A DNA stretch of 32,609 nucleotides from Streptococcus oralis. Its GTDB lineage: Bacteria; Bacillota; Bacilli; Lactobacillales; Streptococcaceae. Positions 16,560-24,167 of the stretch are shown here, piece after piece. The stretch's first letter is position 1. Every line of letters begins with the position of its first letter. The notes beneath the pieces were generated by a model. That model worked only from the letters and a program-made list of their open reading frames with translations. It was not told the origin of the DNA and did no database searches. The stretch covers positions 1,019,190 through 1,051,798 of the forward strand of contig NZ_KQ969521.1 of the NCBI RefSeq assembly GCF_001578935.1. Direction: 5' to 3'. A program made the translations under genes and the position numbers.

Positions 16560-16778
16560 ATGCATAGAGACAAGTCACTTAGTCCCTTTCTACTAGAGAG
16601 TGCGTGGTTGCTGAAAACGCATAGAGAGTCTAAACTGATACTACTCGTGAGTTTTTTTATGCAAACATAAAACGGTGGCCACGTTAGAGCCAATCAGAGG
16701 TGTCCCTCTTTTTTGAGGAACATAAATGAAGGTGGAACCACGTTGCGACGTCCTTTCGAGGATGTCGTTTTTATTTTG
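16560..16778 (+). ncRNA. T-box riboswitch, threonine type
   Basis: A cis-acting leader that reads the charging of tRNA-Thr. Stem I is closed by GCATA (about 16562) and TATGC (about 16659). Two consecutive Thr codons ACT ACT (16640-16645) lie on its 3' side, where the specifier is expected. The T-box antiterminator sequence AAGGTGGAACCACG is at 16729-16742. The competing terminator is a 9-bp stem (16746-16754 / 16759-16767, one G-U) with a TTCG loop and T tract. Uncharged tRNA-Thr should favour the antiterminator and raise expression of the kinase and thrS. The presence of thrS downstream supports the specificity. Confidence 0.92.
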
Positions 16779-16796
16779 TCAGAAGGAGGAAGAATG

Positions 16797-17420
16797 ATGC
16801 TTTATATGATTGGCGGATCGCCTTGTAGTGGAAAGTCAACAGTTGCTTCACTTCTTGCTAGACAGTATCAGCTACTTCATATCAAATTGGATGATTTGGT
16901 AGACGAGATGATGAGTCAAGCAAGTGCAGACTCACAGCCAATTTGCCTTCTTAGACAGGATAGAAGTCCAGAACAAATCTGGATGAGAAATCCAGAAGAG
17001 ATGGCAGATGAAGAATGGCGCTTTTATGAAGAGATTTTTCCTTATGTGAAATCTTACTTGATAAAAAATCAAAACAGACCTCTCTTGGTAGAGGGAGCAG
17101 GACTTTTGCCTCACTTGGTAAAGGAGCTTGAATGTCAAGCATCATCCTATCTATGCTTGACTCCGACAGCTGATTTTCAAAAAAAGCATTATATACAGAG
17201 AGAATGGGTTCCTTATGTCGTAGAGGGTACAACCAATCCTGAACAAGCTTTTGAAAACTGGATGCAACGAGACATTCTTTTTGCCCAAATAGTTCGTAAG
17301 GAAGCGATGAAATTAGGCTATCCTAGCCTCGTAACAGATGGTAGTCAACCAGAAAATCAGACTGCGGAAGAAGTTGCTCGGCTCTTAAAATTGTCCAACA
17401 AAAATAGAATAAATATTTAA
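16797..17420 (+). CDS. Uncharacterised P-loop kinase-like protein under T-box control
   Basis: This 207-aa protein has an N-terminal Walker [11 protein letters not shown] (6-15), then [10 protein letters not shown] (32-41) as in small-molecule kinases of the adenylate/shikimate type. [11 protein letters not shown] is probably Walker B or an equivalent strand, and [16 protein letters not shown] a lid-like basic segment. The substrate is unknown. ATGs at 16794 and 16797 are both possible, and the second has better spacing from AAGGAGG. An upstream in-frame ATG lies inside the T-box and is rejected. Only 10 bp separate it from thrS, so both should respond to tRNA-Thr charging. It could serve amino-acid, nucleotide or tRNA metabolism, and the sequence alone does not say. 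Confidence 0.8.
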   Translation: MLYMIGGSPCSGKSTVASLLARQYQLLHIKLDDLVDEMMSQASADSQPICLLRQDRSPEQIWMRNPEEMADEEWRFYEEIFPYVKSYLIKNQNRPLLVEGAGLLPHLVKELECQASSYLCLTPTADFQKKHYIQREWVPYVVEGTTNPEQAFENWMQRDILFAQIVRKEAMKLGYPSLVTDGSQPENQTAEEVARLLKLSNKNRINI

Positions 17421-17430
17421 GGAGAAAACC

Positions 17431-19374
17431 ATGATTAAGATTACTTTCCCAGATGGCGCTGTTCGTGAATTCGAATCTGGCGTTACTACTTTTGAAATTG
17501 CACAAAGCATCAGCAATTCCCTAGCTAAAAAAGCCTTGGCTGGTAAATTCAACGGCAAACTCATCGACACTACTCGTGCTATCACTGAAGATGGAAGCAT
17601 CGAAATCGTGACACCTGATCACGAAGATGCCCTTCCAATCTTGCGTCACTCAGCTGCCCACTTGTTCGCCCAAGCAGCTCGTCGCCTTTTCCCAGACATT
17701 CACTTGGGAGTTGGTCCAGCTATCGAAGATGGCTTCTACTACGATACCGACAATACTGCTGGCCAAATCTCCAATGAAGACCTTCCTCGTATCGAAGAAG
17801 AAATGCAAAAAATCGTTAAAGAAAACTTCCCATCAATCCGTGAAGAAGTGACGAAAGACGAGGCGCGTGAAATCTTCAAGAACGACCCTTACAAGTTGGA
17901 ATTGATTGAAGAACACTCTGAGGACGAAGGCGGTTTGACTATCTACCGTCAGGGGGAATACGTGGACCTTTGCCGTGGACCTCACGTCCCATCAACAGGC
18001 CGTATCCAAATCTTCCACCTTCTTCATGTAGCAGGTGCTTACTGGCGTGGAAATAGCGACAACGCGATGATGCAACGGATCTACGGTACAGCTTGGTTTG
18101 ACAAGAAAGACTTGAAAAACTACCTTCAAATGCGTGAAGAAGCTAAAGAACGTGACCACCGTAAACTTGGTAAAGAGCTTGACCTCTTCATGATTTCTCA
18201 AGAAGTTGGTCAAGGACTTCCATTCTGGTTGCCAAACGGTGCGACTATCCGTCGTGAATTGGAACGCTACATCGTCGACAAAGAGTTGGCTTCTGGCTAT
18301 CAACACGTTTACACTCCACCACTTGCTTCTGTAGAGCTTTACAAGACTTCTGGCCACTGGGATCATTACCAAGAAGATATGTTCCCAACCATGGACATGG
18401 GGGACGGGGAAGAATTTGTTCTTCGTCCAATGAACTGCCCTCACCATATCCAAGTCTTCAAACACCATGTTCACTCCTACCGTGAATTGCCAATCCGTAT
18501 CGCCGAAATCGGGATGATGCACCGTTACGAAAAATCTGGTGCCCTTACTGGTCTTCAACGTGTGCGTGAAATGTCTCTCAACGACGGTCACCTCTTTGTT
18601 ACTCCAGAACAAATCCAAGAAGAATTCCAACGTGCCCTTCAGTTGATTATCGATGTTTATGAAGACTTCAACTTGACTGAATACCGCTTCCGTCTCTCTC
18701 TTCGTGACCCTCAAGATACTCACAAGTACTTTGACAACGATGAGATGTGGGAAAATGCCCAAACTATGCTTCGTGCAGCCCTTGATGAAATGGGTGTTGA
18801 CTACTTTGAAGCTGAAGGGGAAGCAGCCTTCTACGGACCAAAATTGGATATCCAAGTTAAGACAGCTCTCGGAAAAGAAGAAACCCTTTCGACTATCCAG
18901 CTTGACTTCTTGCTTCCAGAACGCTTCGACCTCAAATACATTGGAGCTGACGGTGAAGAGCACCGTCCAGTTATGATCCACCGTGGGGTTATCTCAACTA
19001 TGGAACGCTTCACAGCTATCTTGATCGAAAACTACAAGGGCGCCTTCCCAACATGGCTTGCACCACACCAAGTAACTCTCATCCCAGTTTCTAACGAAAA
19101 ACATGTGGACTACGCATGGGAAGTGGCTAAGAAACTCCGTGATCGTGGTGTCCGTGCAGACGTAGATGAGCGCAATGAAAAAATGCAGTTCAAGATCCGT
19201 GCTTCACAAACCAGCAAGATTCCTTACCAATTGATCGTTGGTGACAAGGAAATGGAAGACGGAACTGTCAACGTTCGTCGTTATGGTCAAAAAGAAACAC
19301 ACACTGTCTCAGTTGATGACTTTGTTCAAACTATCCTAGCTGATATCGCCAACAAATCACGCGCTGAGAAATAA
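17431..19374 (+). CDS. thrS: Threonyl-tRNA synthetase
   Basis: This 647-aa class II synthetase charges tRNA-Thr. Domains in order: TGS (1-64), second additional/editing domain with [10 protein letters not shown], class II catalytic core, and anticodon-binding domain (about 545-647). Likely zinc ligands are Cys336 (MNCPHH), His387 (NDGHLF) and His517 (MIHRG). Motif 2 reads [17 protein letters not shown] and motif 3 [17 protein letters not shown] precedes the ATG. Codon use is strongly biased, as in highly expressed genes. It is the second gene of the T-box operon and ends at a clear terminator. Confidence 0.98.
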   Translation: MIKITFPDGAVREFESGVTTFEIAQSISNSLAKKALAGKFNGKLIDTTRAITEDGSIEIVTPDHEDALPILRHSAAHLFAQAARRLFPDIHLGVGPAIEDGFYYDTDNTAGQISNEDLPRIEEEMQKIVKENFPSIREEVTKDEAREIFKNDPYKLELIEEHSEDEGGLTIYRQGEYVDLCRGPHVPSTGRIQIFHLLHVAGAYWRGNSDNAMMQRIYGTAWFDKKDLKNYLQMREEAKERDHRKLGKELDLFMISQEVGQGLPFWLPNGATIRRELERYIVDKELASGYQHVYTPPLASVELYKTSGHWDHYQEDMFPTMDMGDGEEFVLRPMNCPHHIQVFKHHVHSYRELPIRIAEIGMMHRYEKSGALTGLQRVREMSLNDGHLFVTPEQIQEEFQRALQLIIDVYEDFNLTEYRFRLSLRDPQDTHKYFDNDEMWENAQTMLRAALDEMGVDYFEAEGEAAFYGPKLDIQVKTALGKEETLSTIQLDFLLPERFDLKYIGADGEEHRPVMIHRGVISTMERFTAILIENYKGAFPTWLAPHQVTLIPVSNEKHVDYAWEVAKKLRDRGVRADVDERNEKMQFKIRASQTSKIPYQLIVGDKEMEDGTVNVRRYGQKETHTVSVDDFVQTILADIANKSRAEK

Positions 19375-19385
19375 AAAACTAGCAT

Positions 19386-19410
19386 AAAAGCCTCCATTCG
19401 GAGGCTTTTT
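19386..19410 (+). terminator. Terminator between thrS and the histidine-kinase gene
   Basis: Perfect 10-bp stem AAAAGCCTCC / GGAGGCTTTT with a 4-nt loop and T run. The A run on the left may let it also stop transcripts from the convergent two-component genes. Confidence 0.9.
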
Positions 19411-19421
19411 CTCATTTATGT

Positions 19422-20396
19422 TTACTCAATAACGAGCTTCACTTCAGCGAATTTGATGCGTACTGTTGTTCCTGTCCCGACCTCAGACTCGATGCGAATC
19501 TGATGCCCCAGTTCTTCAGAAATTTTCTTAGATAGATAGAGTCCAAGTCCAGATGACTGCTGGGTCAAACGCCCATTATAGCCTGAAAAGCCACGCTCAA
19601 AGACTCGGATCACATCGCTGTTTTTAATCCCGATTCCCGTATCCTTGATACAGAGATCCTGGCCTTCCATATAAATCTCTAAGCCACCTTCCTTGGTGTA
19701 TTTAAGGCTGTTTGAGAGGATTTGTTCAATGACGACCAACAGCCACTTCTTATCGGTTACGATAGTTTTGTCAAGGTCGTGTAGGTTGACCGCCAGTCCC
19801 TTTTGGATAAAGAAAAGAGCATACTTACGAACCACTTCCTTCACCAAGTCCTCCACTTGAACCTTTTCAAATACCAGGTCATCGTGAAAACTCTCTAAAC
19901 GCAGATACTGCAATACCAGATTGGTATAGGAGTCAATCTTAAAGATTTCCTGTTCCAGTTGCTGCTTGACCTCACGATCAGAGACTTCTGCCACTAAAAG
20001 TCGACTAGCCGCAATGGGGGTCTTGATCTGATGAACCCACAAGGTATAGTAATCAAGCAAATCCGTCAGCTTGCTCTGGGCTTCTGACTTCTTTTGATAC
20101 AATTCAGATTCACGCTCTTCGAGCTTTTCTGCTAGCGCACATTCCAGAGGAGACTTGGGATCTCTCTCTGCATAGAGTATTTCCTGCCGGTAAACCTGAG
20201 CTTCTGCAAATATATCCCAAGCCAAAAATAAGAAGGTCAGAAAACCACTGAGCAGAAAGAAATAAAGAAAATAAGTTCCTAGACTAGCAAATAAAAACTG
20301 AAAGAGAAGGACGAGAAAGCCTAATGAAAAAATATAGACAAAGATGCGACTGCGAGAACGCAGATAGGCTAGAAAAAATGATTTCCAATCAAGCAT
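19422..20396 (-). CDS. BceS-type (intramembrane-sensing) histidine kinase, TCS01-like
   Basis: This 324-aa kinase has two N-terminal helices (about 18-36 and 42-60) with almost no extracellular loop, a coiled linker (about 85-115), the phospho-acceptor block YTLWVHQIKTPIAA (His122), an N box (EQILSNSLKYT), G1 DTGIGIK and G2 GLGLYL. The WVHxIKTP block and short sensor are typical of intramembrane-sensing kinases, which usually work with BceAB-type ABC transporters against cell-wall-active peptides. No such transporter is nearby. It overlaps the response-regulator gene by 8 bp. Position next to thrS matches pneumococcal TCS01 as I recall it. Confidence 0.9.
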   Translation of the reverse strand: MLDWKSFFLAYLRSRSRIFVYIFSLGFLVLLFQFLFASLGTYFLYFFLLSGFLTFLFLAWDIFAEAQVYRQEILYAERDPKSPLECALAEKLEERESELYQKKSEAQSKLTDLLDYYTLWVHQIKTPIAASRLLVAEVSDREVKQQLEQEIFKIDSYTNLVLQYLRLESFHDDLVFEKVQVEDLVKEVVRKYALFFIQKGLAVNLHDLDKTIVTDKKWLLVVIEQILSNSLKYTKEGGLEIYMEGQDLCIKDTGIGIKNSDVIRVFERGFSGYNGRLTQQSSGLGLYLSKKISEELGHQIRIESEVGTGTTVRIKFAEVKLVIE

Positions 20397-21066
20397 GTTT
20401 CAGTCCGTATCCTATTCCCTTCTTGGTTTCGATAAATCCTGCCAAGCCTTGTTCCTCCAACTTTTTACGCAAACGAGCAACATTGACAGACAAGGTATTG
20501 TCATCGATGAAAAAGTCGCTATTCCAGAGTTCCCGCATCAGGTCATCACGCGCCACGATATTGCCAGCATGTTCAAATAAAATCCGCAAAATTTGAAATT
20601 CATTCTTGGTCAAACTCAATACTTCCCCCTGATAGTGCAGGTCCATAGACTTGGTATTGAGGATCACACCCACGTACTCCAGCAGACTTTCATCCCGCCC
20701 AAATTCATAGGAACGGCGCAACAACCCCTGAACCTTGGCAAGGAGCACCTGCTGGTCAAAAGGCTTGGTCACAAAGTCATCTGCTCCCATATTGATCGCC
20801 ATGACGATATCCATCGCTTGATCTCTCGAAGACAGAAACATAATGGGTACCTTGGAAATCTTGCGAATCTCCTGACACCAGTGATAACCATTGAAAAGTG
20901 GCAAGCCAATATCCATGAGAACCAAATGAGGCTCCGACTGAACAAAAAGGCTCAATACTTCCATAAAATCTTCTACCAAAACGACCTCAAACCCCCACTC
21001 GGAGAGTAGTTTACCAACTTGTTGCCGAATAACTTGGTCATCTTCTACTAGTAAAATCTTGTGCAT
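20389..21066 (-). CDS. OmpR-family response regulator, partner of the BceS-type kinase
   Basis: This 225-aa protein has a receiver domain with acidic pocket EDD (8-10), phospho-acceptor Asp52 (LMDIGLP) and Lys in TKPFD, followed by an OmpR/PhoB winged helix (LTKNEFQILRILFEHAGNIVARDDLMRELWN, DNTLSVNVARLRKKL). The kinase gene follows with an 8-bp overlap. AAAGGAGGAG precedes the ATG. A perfect dyad about 60 bp upstream of the start may be a regulatory site. Confidence 0.92.
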   Translation of the reverse strand: MHKILLVEDDQVIRQQVGKLLSEWGFEVVLVEDFMEVLSLFVQSEPHLVLMDIGLPLFNGYHWCQEIRKISKVPIMFLSSRDQAMDIVMAINMGADDFVTKPFDQQVLLAKVQGLLRRSYEFGRDESLLEYVGVILNTKSMDLHYQGEVLSLTKNEFQILRILFEHAGNIVARDDLMRELWNSDFFIDDNTLSVNVARLRKKLEEQGLAGFIETKKGIGYGLKHA

Positions 21067-21310
21067 GCGCTCCTCCTTTGTTATTTCTCAAAGTATCAAA
21101 ACCTTCATATCAGATTTACGGATCAGTATCTCATACTGTTTAGTAGCCTATTTCCCAAATCCAAATCAGAAAACAGATGATAAATAGAGAACATTCCCAC
21201 TGATATCATACCTTATTTTTAATTATAGTTCCAGCCTTATCCTATATTTTCCTTTTTGTGCTCATTTAGTTAGCGTTTCTTTAACTTATTTAACAGATCT
21301 AGCCTTCTTA
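21067..21310. other. Divergent regulatory gap upstream of the two-component genes
   Basis: No gene seen. It holds a perfect inverted repeat CAGTAT-N3-ATACTG at 21124-21138. A TATAAT lies on the minus strand (21222-21227) without a good -35, and a TATGAT lies nearer the gene. The two-component promoter therefore cannot be placed firmly. Confidence 0.5.
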
Positions 21311-21339
21311 TTGACAAGCTAGCCATGATTTGTTAGAAT
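21311..21339 (+). promoter_or_regulatory. Promoter of the tetR-family gene
   Basis: TTGACA (21311-21316), 17-bp spacer, TAGAAT (21334-21339). The operator-like repeat begins at the next base. Confidence 0.85.
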
Positions 21340-21369
21340 ATGAATGAACAAATAAATTTATTCATTCAT
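21340..21369 (+). promoter_or_regulatory. Operator-like inverted repeat O1, upstream of tetR
   Basis: ATGAATGAA (21340-21348), 12-nt spacer, TTCATTCAT (21361-21369): perfect 9-bp arms directly after the -10. The same arms recur at 21989-22017. It is probably the binding site of the regulator encoded next to it. Confidence 0.75.
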
Positions 21370-21392
21370 TAAGTGAAGGAGGTTAAATCATA

Positions 21393-21956
21393 TTGGACAA
21401 AAAACAATCTTTAAAGACAGCGGCCTATGAAGTTTTTTCGAAAAAAGGTTACAAGGCGACAGGAATTTCAGAAATTGCTAGGCAAGCTGGGGTGGCAGTT
21501 GGCTCTTTTTATAACTATTACGAAAGTAAAGAAGCCATTTTTCTAGACATCTATATAGATGAAAACAACCGTGTTCGCCAAGCTATGATCGAAGAACTGG
21601 ATTGGGAAATTGACATGATCGACCTCATTGGTCAACTATTTGCTCAGTCCAGAACTCTCATTTCTTCCAATAAAATCCTTGCAGAATGGTACAATCCTGC
21701 CATAGCAGATGAGTTGCACAGCTACTATTCCTCGGAAGAAGGCAAAGTCGCAAATCCATTTCATCAGTTTCTAGTTAAAACTTTTACAAATCGTATGCAG
21801 GCTGAAGGGTACTCGCCAGAAAAGATTCAAGATATTTTACAGGTTTATAATCTGTTTTACTATATGGATATGCATATCACGGAAAAAGATTTTCCAGATA
21901 TTAGCAAAACTGTCGAAATACTTGCAACCAACTTCATAAAAGGAGTTCTAAAATAA
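21393..21956 (+). CDS. TetR/AcrR-family transcriptional regulator
   Basis: This 187-aa protein has an N-terminal TetR helix-turn-helix (residues about 3-50: AAYEVFSKKGYKATGISEIARQAGVAVGSFYNYYESKEAIF) and a helical ligand-binding C-terminal domain. The start is TTG, with AAGGAGG 10 bp upstream, and no in-frame ATG gives a complete HTH. Matching inverted repeats lie at its own promoter and before the next gene, so it probably represses itself and the reductase-like gene. The inducer is unknown. Confidence 0.9.
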   Translation: MDKKQSLKTAAYEVFSKKGYKATGISEIARQAGVAVGSFYNYYESKEAIFLDIYIDENNRVRQAMIEELDWEIDMIDLIGQLFAQSRTLISSNKILAEWYNPAIADELHSYYSSEEGKVANPFHQFLVKTFTNRMQAEGYSPEKIQDILQVYNLFYYMDMHITEKDFPDISKTVEILATNFIKGVLK

Positions 21957-21980
21957 AGAAGATGGATTTCTTTATTTTTT
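21954..21980 (+). terminator. Intrinsic terminator of the tetR gene
   Basis: Stem TAAAGAA / TTCTTTA with a 7-nt loop and T6. The 5' arm includes the stop codon. Confidence 0.7.
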
Positions 21981-21988
21981 GAAAAGAC

Positions 21989-22017
21989 ATGAATGAATTA
22001 TTTTCTAGTTCATTCAT
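21989..22017 (+). promoter_or_regulatory. Operator-like inverted repeat O2, upstream of the reductase-like gene
   Basis: ATGAATGAA (21989-21997), 11-nt spacer, TTCATTCAT (22009-22017): the same arms as O1. It lies 26 bp before the ATG. No convincing -10/-35 pair is visible around it. Confidence 0.75.
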
Positions 22018-22043
22018 AAAATTAAGAACAGGAGTCATAAAAA

Positions 22044-22820
22044 ATGAAAAGAGGTAAAAAAATGTTTATTATCATTCTATCAACACTTGGATTACTAGCC
22101 CTTCTAACTTGGGGTGCCATCGCCTATCTTGGACGAAGTCAAACATTATCGATAAAATCCATCGAAAATCCCACCGAAGATCTGTATTTAATTCACATCA
22201 CAAAGCCGAGTCATCAAGTCTGGAAAGCTGGAGCTTATGCTAAGTTTACACTCCCTGATACCTCGTCCGCTTCTAGGAAAAACGAAGCTAAGGGTGAGCA
22301 GACCAGTCGATGGCTAACCATTGCCTCCACACCTGATGAAGATGAAATTCTCATTTTGACTCATAATAGTGGTAGCAACTTTAAGAACACCTTGACACAT
22401 TTACCGGCTGGCAGTGAGATTGAGATGAGTTGGCTGGATTCCTCTTTGGCCGTTAAAGATACAAATCAGCCACTAGTTTGCTTTGCATCTGATGTCGGTA
22501 TTTCTGCTCTACGCCCTCTTGTCAAAGAGTGGGCTGGTAAATGCCCGATTATACTCAATCATTTTGACAAAGGAGTAACTATTTTTGATAAAGGGATGAA
22601 AGAACTGGCTCAAAAAACACCGAATTTTACTTATAAAACTAGCGAGGAACTTTCTCAAAGTCAAGAATTTTTAAAACGTGCTATTGATGAATACGGCAAT
22701 CAAGCCAGCTATCTCATCACAGGTCAGCCTGATGATGTAAATGAAATGAAGAATTTTTTAAAGGAAAATGGGATTGATAGCAAAAATATTCAAGTAAGCT
22801 CGTTTAGAGGTTTGAAATAG
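22044..22820 (+). CDS. Membrane-anchored ferredoxin-reductase-like flavoprotein
   Basis: This 258-aa protein has one N-terminal helix (about 7-29) followed by a ferredoxin-NADP reductase-like module. RWLTIAS (89-95) corresponds to the flavin motif RxYSxxS, SDVGISALRP (149-158) to the pyridine-nucleotide motif GGIGITP, and LITGQPDDV (224-232) to the terminal CGPP motif. All three are altered, with Asp for the first Gly and no Cys in the last, so cofactor use may differ or be lost. It resembles the C-terminal half of the NADPH oxidase at 24168-25361 but lacks the heme helices. Ribosome site AGGAG. Probably controlled by the TetR-family neighbour through O2. Confidence 0.75.
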   Translation: MKRGKKMFIIILSTLGLLALLTWGAIAYLGRSQTLSIKSIENPTEDLYLIHITKPSHQVWKAGAYAKFTLPDTSSASRKNEAKGEQTSRWLTIASTPDEDEILILTHNSGSNFKNTLTHLPAGSEIEMSWLDSSLAVKDTNQPLVCFASDVGISALRPLVKEWAGKCPIILNHFDKGVTIFDKGMKELAQKTPNFTYKTSEELSQSQEFLKRAIDEYGNQASYLITGQPDDVNEMKNFLKENGIDSKNIQVSSFRGLK

Positions 22821-22931
22821 GAGCAGCCTGTCTTCTATGTATCTGAATCAAACCCTACTAGGTCATTCGAACAAGCCCACTAGCTAATTCTAGATAAATG
22901 TGATAGGATAAACATAGAGAAAGGAGCTTTT

Positions 22932-24005
22932 ATGGCCAATATTTTTGACTACCTCAATGATGTAGCATACGATTCCTTTTATGACCTCCTCGTGAATGAG
23001 TTAGATGTTCTTGCCTTGACTGAATTAACCTATCTTCCTTTCGATGATGTAGTCACCCAAGAACCAAAGCGTCTCATAGATCTAACACCCCAAATTCCTA
23101 GAGAAACGACGATGTTGACCAATAAAAACCGTCTCCAGTTATTGGATCAGCTCGCTCAACACAAACGGTTTAAAAATTGCAAGCTCTCAGACTTTATCAA
23201 CGATATTGATCCTGAATTGCAAAAACAGTTTGCAGCCATGACTTATCGTATCAGTCTCGATACCTATTTGCTTGTTTATCGTGGAACAGATGACAGTATC
23301 ATTGGTTGGAAAGAAGATTTCCATATGACCTATATGAGGGAAATCCCTGCTCAAAAACATGCCCTCCAGTATTTAGAGAATTTTTTTGCTCAACACCCCA
23401 AGCAAAAGCTTATCCTAGCAGGACACTCAAAAGGGGGAAATCTAGCTGTCTATGCTGCCAGTCAACTTGATCCAAACTTGCAGAAAAACATTGTCGCTGT
23501 CTATACTTTTGATGCACCTGGGCTTCACAAGGAACTAACTGAAACACTAGGCTATCAAAACATGATAGACAGAACAAAAGTATTTATCCCACAAGGTTCT
23601 ATCATCGGGATGATGCTGGAAATTCCGGATAAAAAAATCGTCGTTCGAAGCACTGCCTTGGGTGGCATCGCCCAGCACGATACCTTTAGTTGGCAGGTTG
23701 AAGACAAACACTTTGTCCAACTGGACGAGACCAATAGTGATAGTCAGCAAGTCGATACAACCTTCAAGGAATGGGTTGAAACCGTTCCTGACGAAGAACT
23801 GCAACTCTACTTCGACCTCTTTTTTGGAATCATTCTCGATGCAGGCATCTCCTCTATCAACGACCTCTCTTCCTTCAAGGTCATTGAACACATTCACCAT
23901 CTCTTTGTCCAAGCCCAATCCCTCACTCCCGAAGAAAGAGAAACCATGGGACGCTTAACCCAACTCTTGATTGACACTCGCTACCAAGCTTGGAGAAATC
24001 GTTAA
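22932..24005 (+). CDS. DUF2974 / Mbeg1-like alpha/beta-hydrolase
   Basis: This 357-aa lipase-class-3-like hydrolase has YRGTDDSIIGWKEDF (116-130) and the nucleophile elbow AGHSKGGNLA (163-172, Ser166). A downstream Asp (FDAPG) and a His (AQHDTF region) are candidates for the rest of the triad. There is no signal peptide. DUF2974 proteins are common in streptococci with no agreed substrate. AAAGGAG precedes the ATG. A weak extended -10 (TGATAGGAT) lies before the gene, so it may be transcribed alone or from the reductase-like gene, which has no terminator. Confidence 0.85.
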   Translation: MANIFDYLNDVAYDSFYDLLVNELDVLALTELTYLPFDDVVTQEPKRLIDLTPQIPRETTMLTNKNRLQLLDQLAQHKRFKNCKLSDFINDIDPELQKQFAAMTYRISLDTYLLVYRGTDDSIIGWKEDFHMTYMREIPAQKHALQYLENFFAQHPKQKLILAGHSKGGNLAVYAASQLDPNLQKNIVAVYTFDAPGLHKELTETLGYQNMIDRTKVFIPQGSIIGMMLEIPDKKIVVRSTALGGIAQHDTFSWQVEDKHFVQLDETNSDSQQVDTTFKEWVETVPDEELQLYFDLFFGIILDAGISSINDLSSFKVIEHIHHLFVQAQSLTPEERETMGRLTQLLIDTRYQAWRNR

Positions 24006-24011
24006 GATAAG

Positions 24012-24046
24012 AAAGTCAATGAATCACCCGATTCGTTGGCTTTTTT
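24012..24046 (+). terminator. Intrinsic terminator of the DUF2974 gene
   Basis: A 14-bp stem with two G-U pairs (arms 24012-24025 and 24030-24043), 4-nt loop and T6. Confidence 0.9.
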
Positions 24047-24085
24047 AGAAAAAAGTGTCAGAAAAGTTAGTTTAAATCACAAACC

Positions 24086-24114
24086 TTGACGACAGATTCA
24101 TTTTTTGTTAGAAT
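24086..24114 (+). promoter_or_regulatory. Promoter of the NADPH oxidase gene
   Basis: TTGACG (24086-24091), 17-bp spacer, TAGAAT (24109-24114) with TGT before it. The predicted leader is about 47 nt. Confidence 0.85.
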
Positions 24115-24132
24115 GTAATGAATATTATTACA
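24114..24132 (+). promoter_or_regulatory. Operator-like dyad at the NADPH oxidase transcription start
   Basis: TGTAAT (24114-24119), 7-nt spacer, ATTACA (24127-24132). It begins at the last base of the -10, so a bound protein would block transcription. It differs from the TetR repeats. Confidence 0.6.
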
Positions 24133-24167
24133 TCTAATGCAAGATAATCCATGAAAGGACTTCTACC

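Noticed and set aside
17992..18981. Long open frame antisense to thrS (329 codons)
   Set aside because: It lies wholly within thrS, has no ribosome site or recognisable domain, and is explained by the strong codon bias of thrS.
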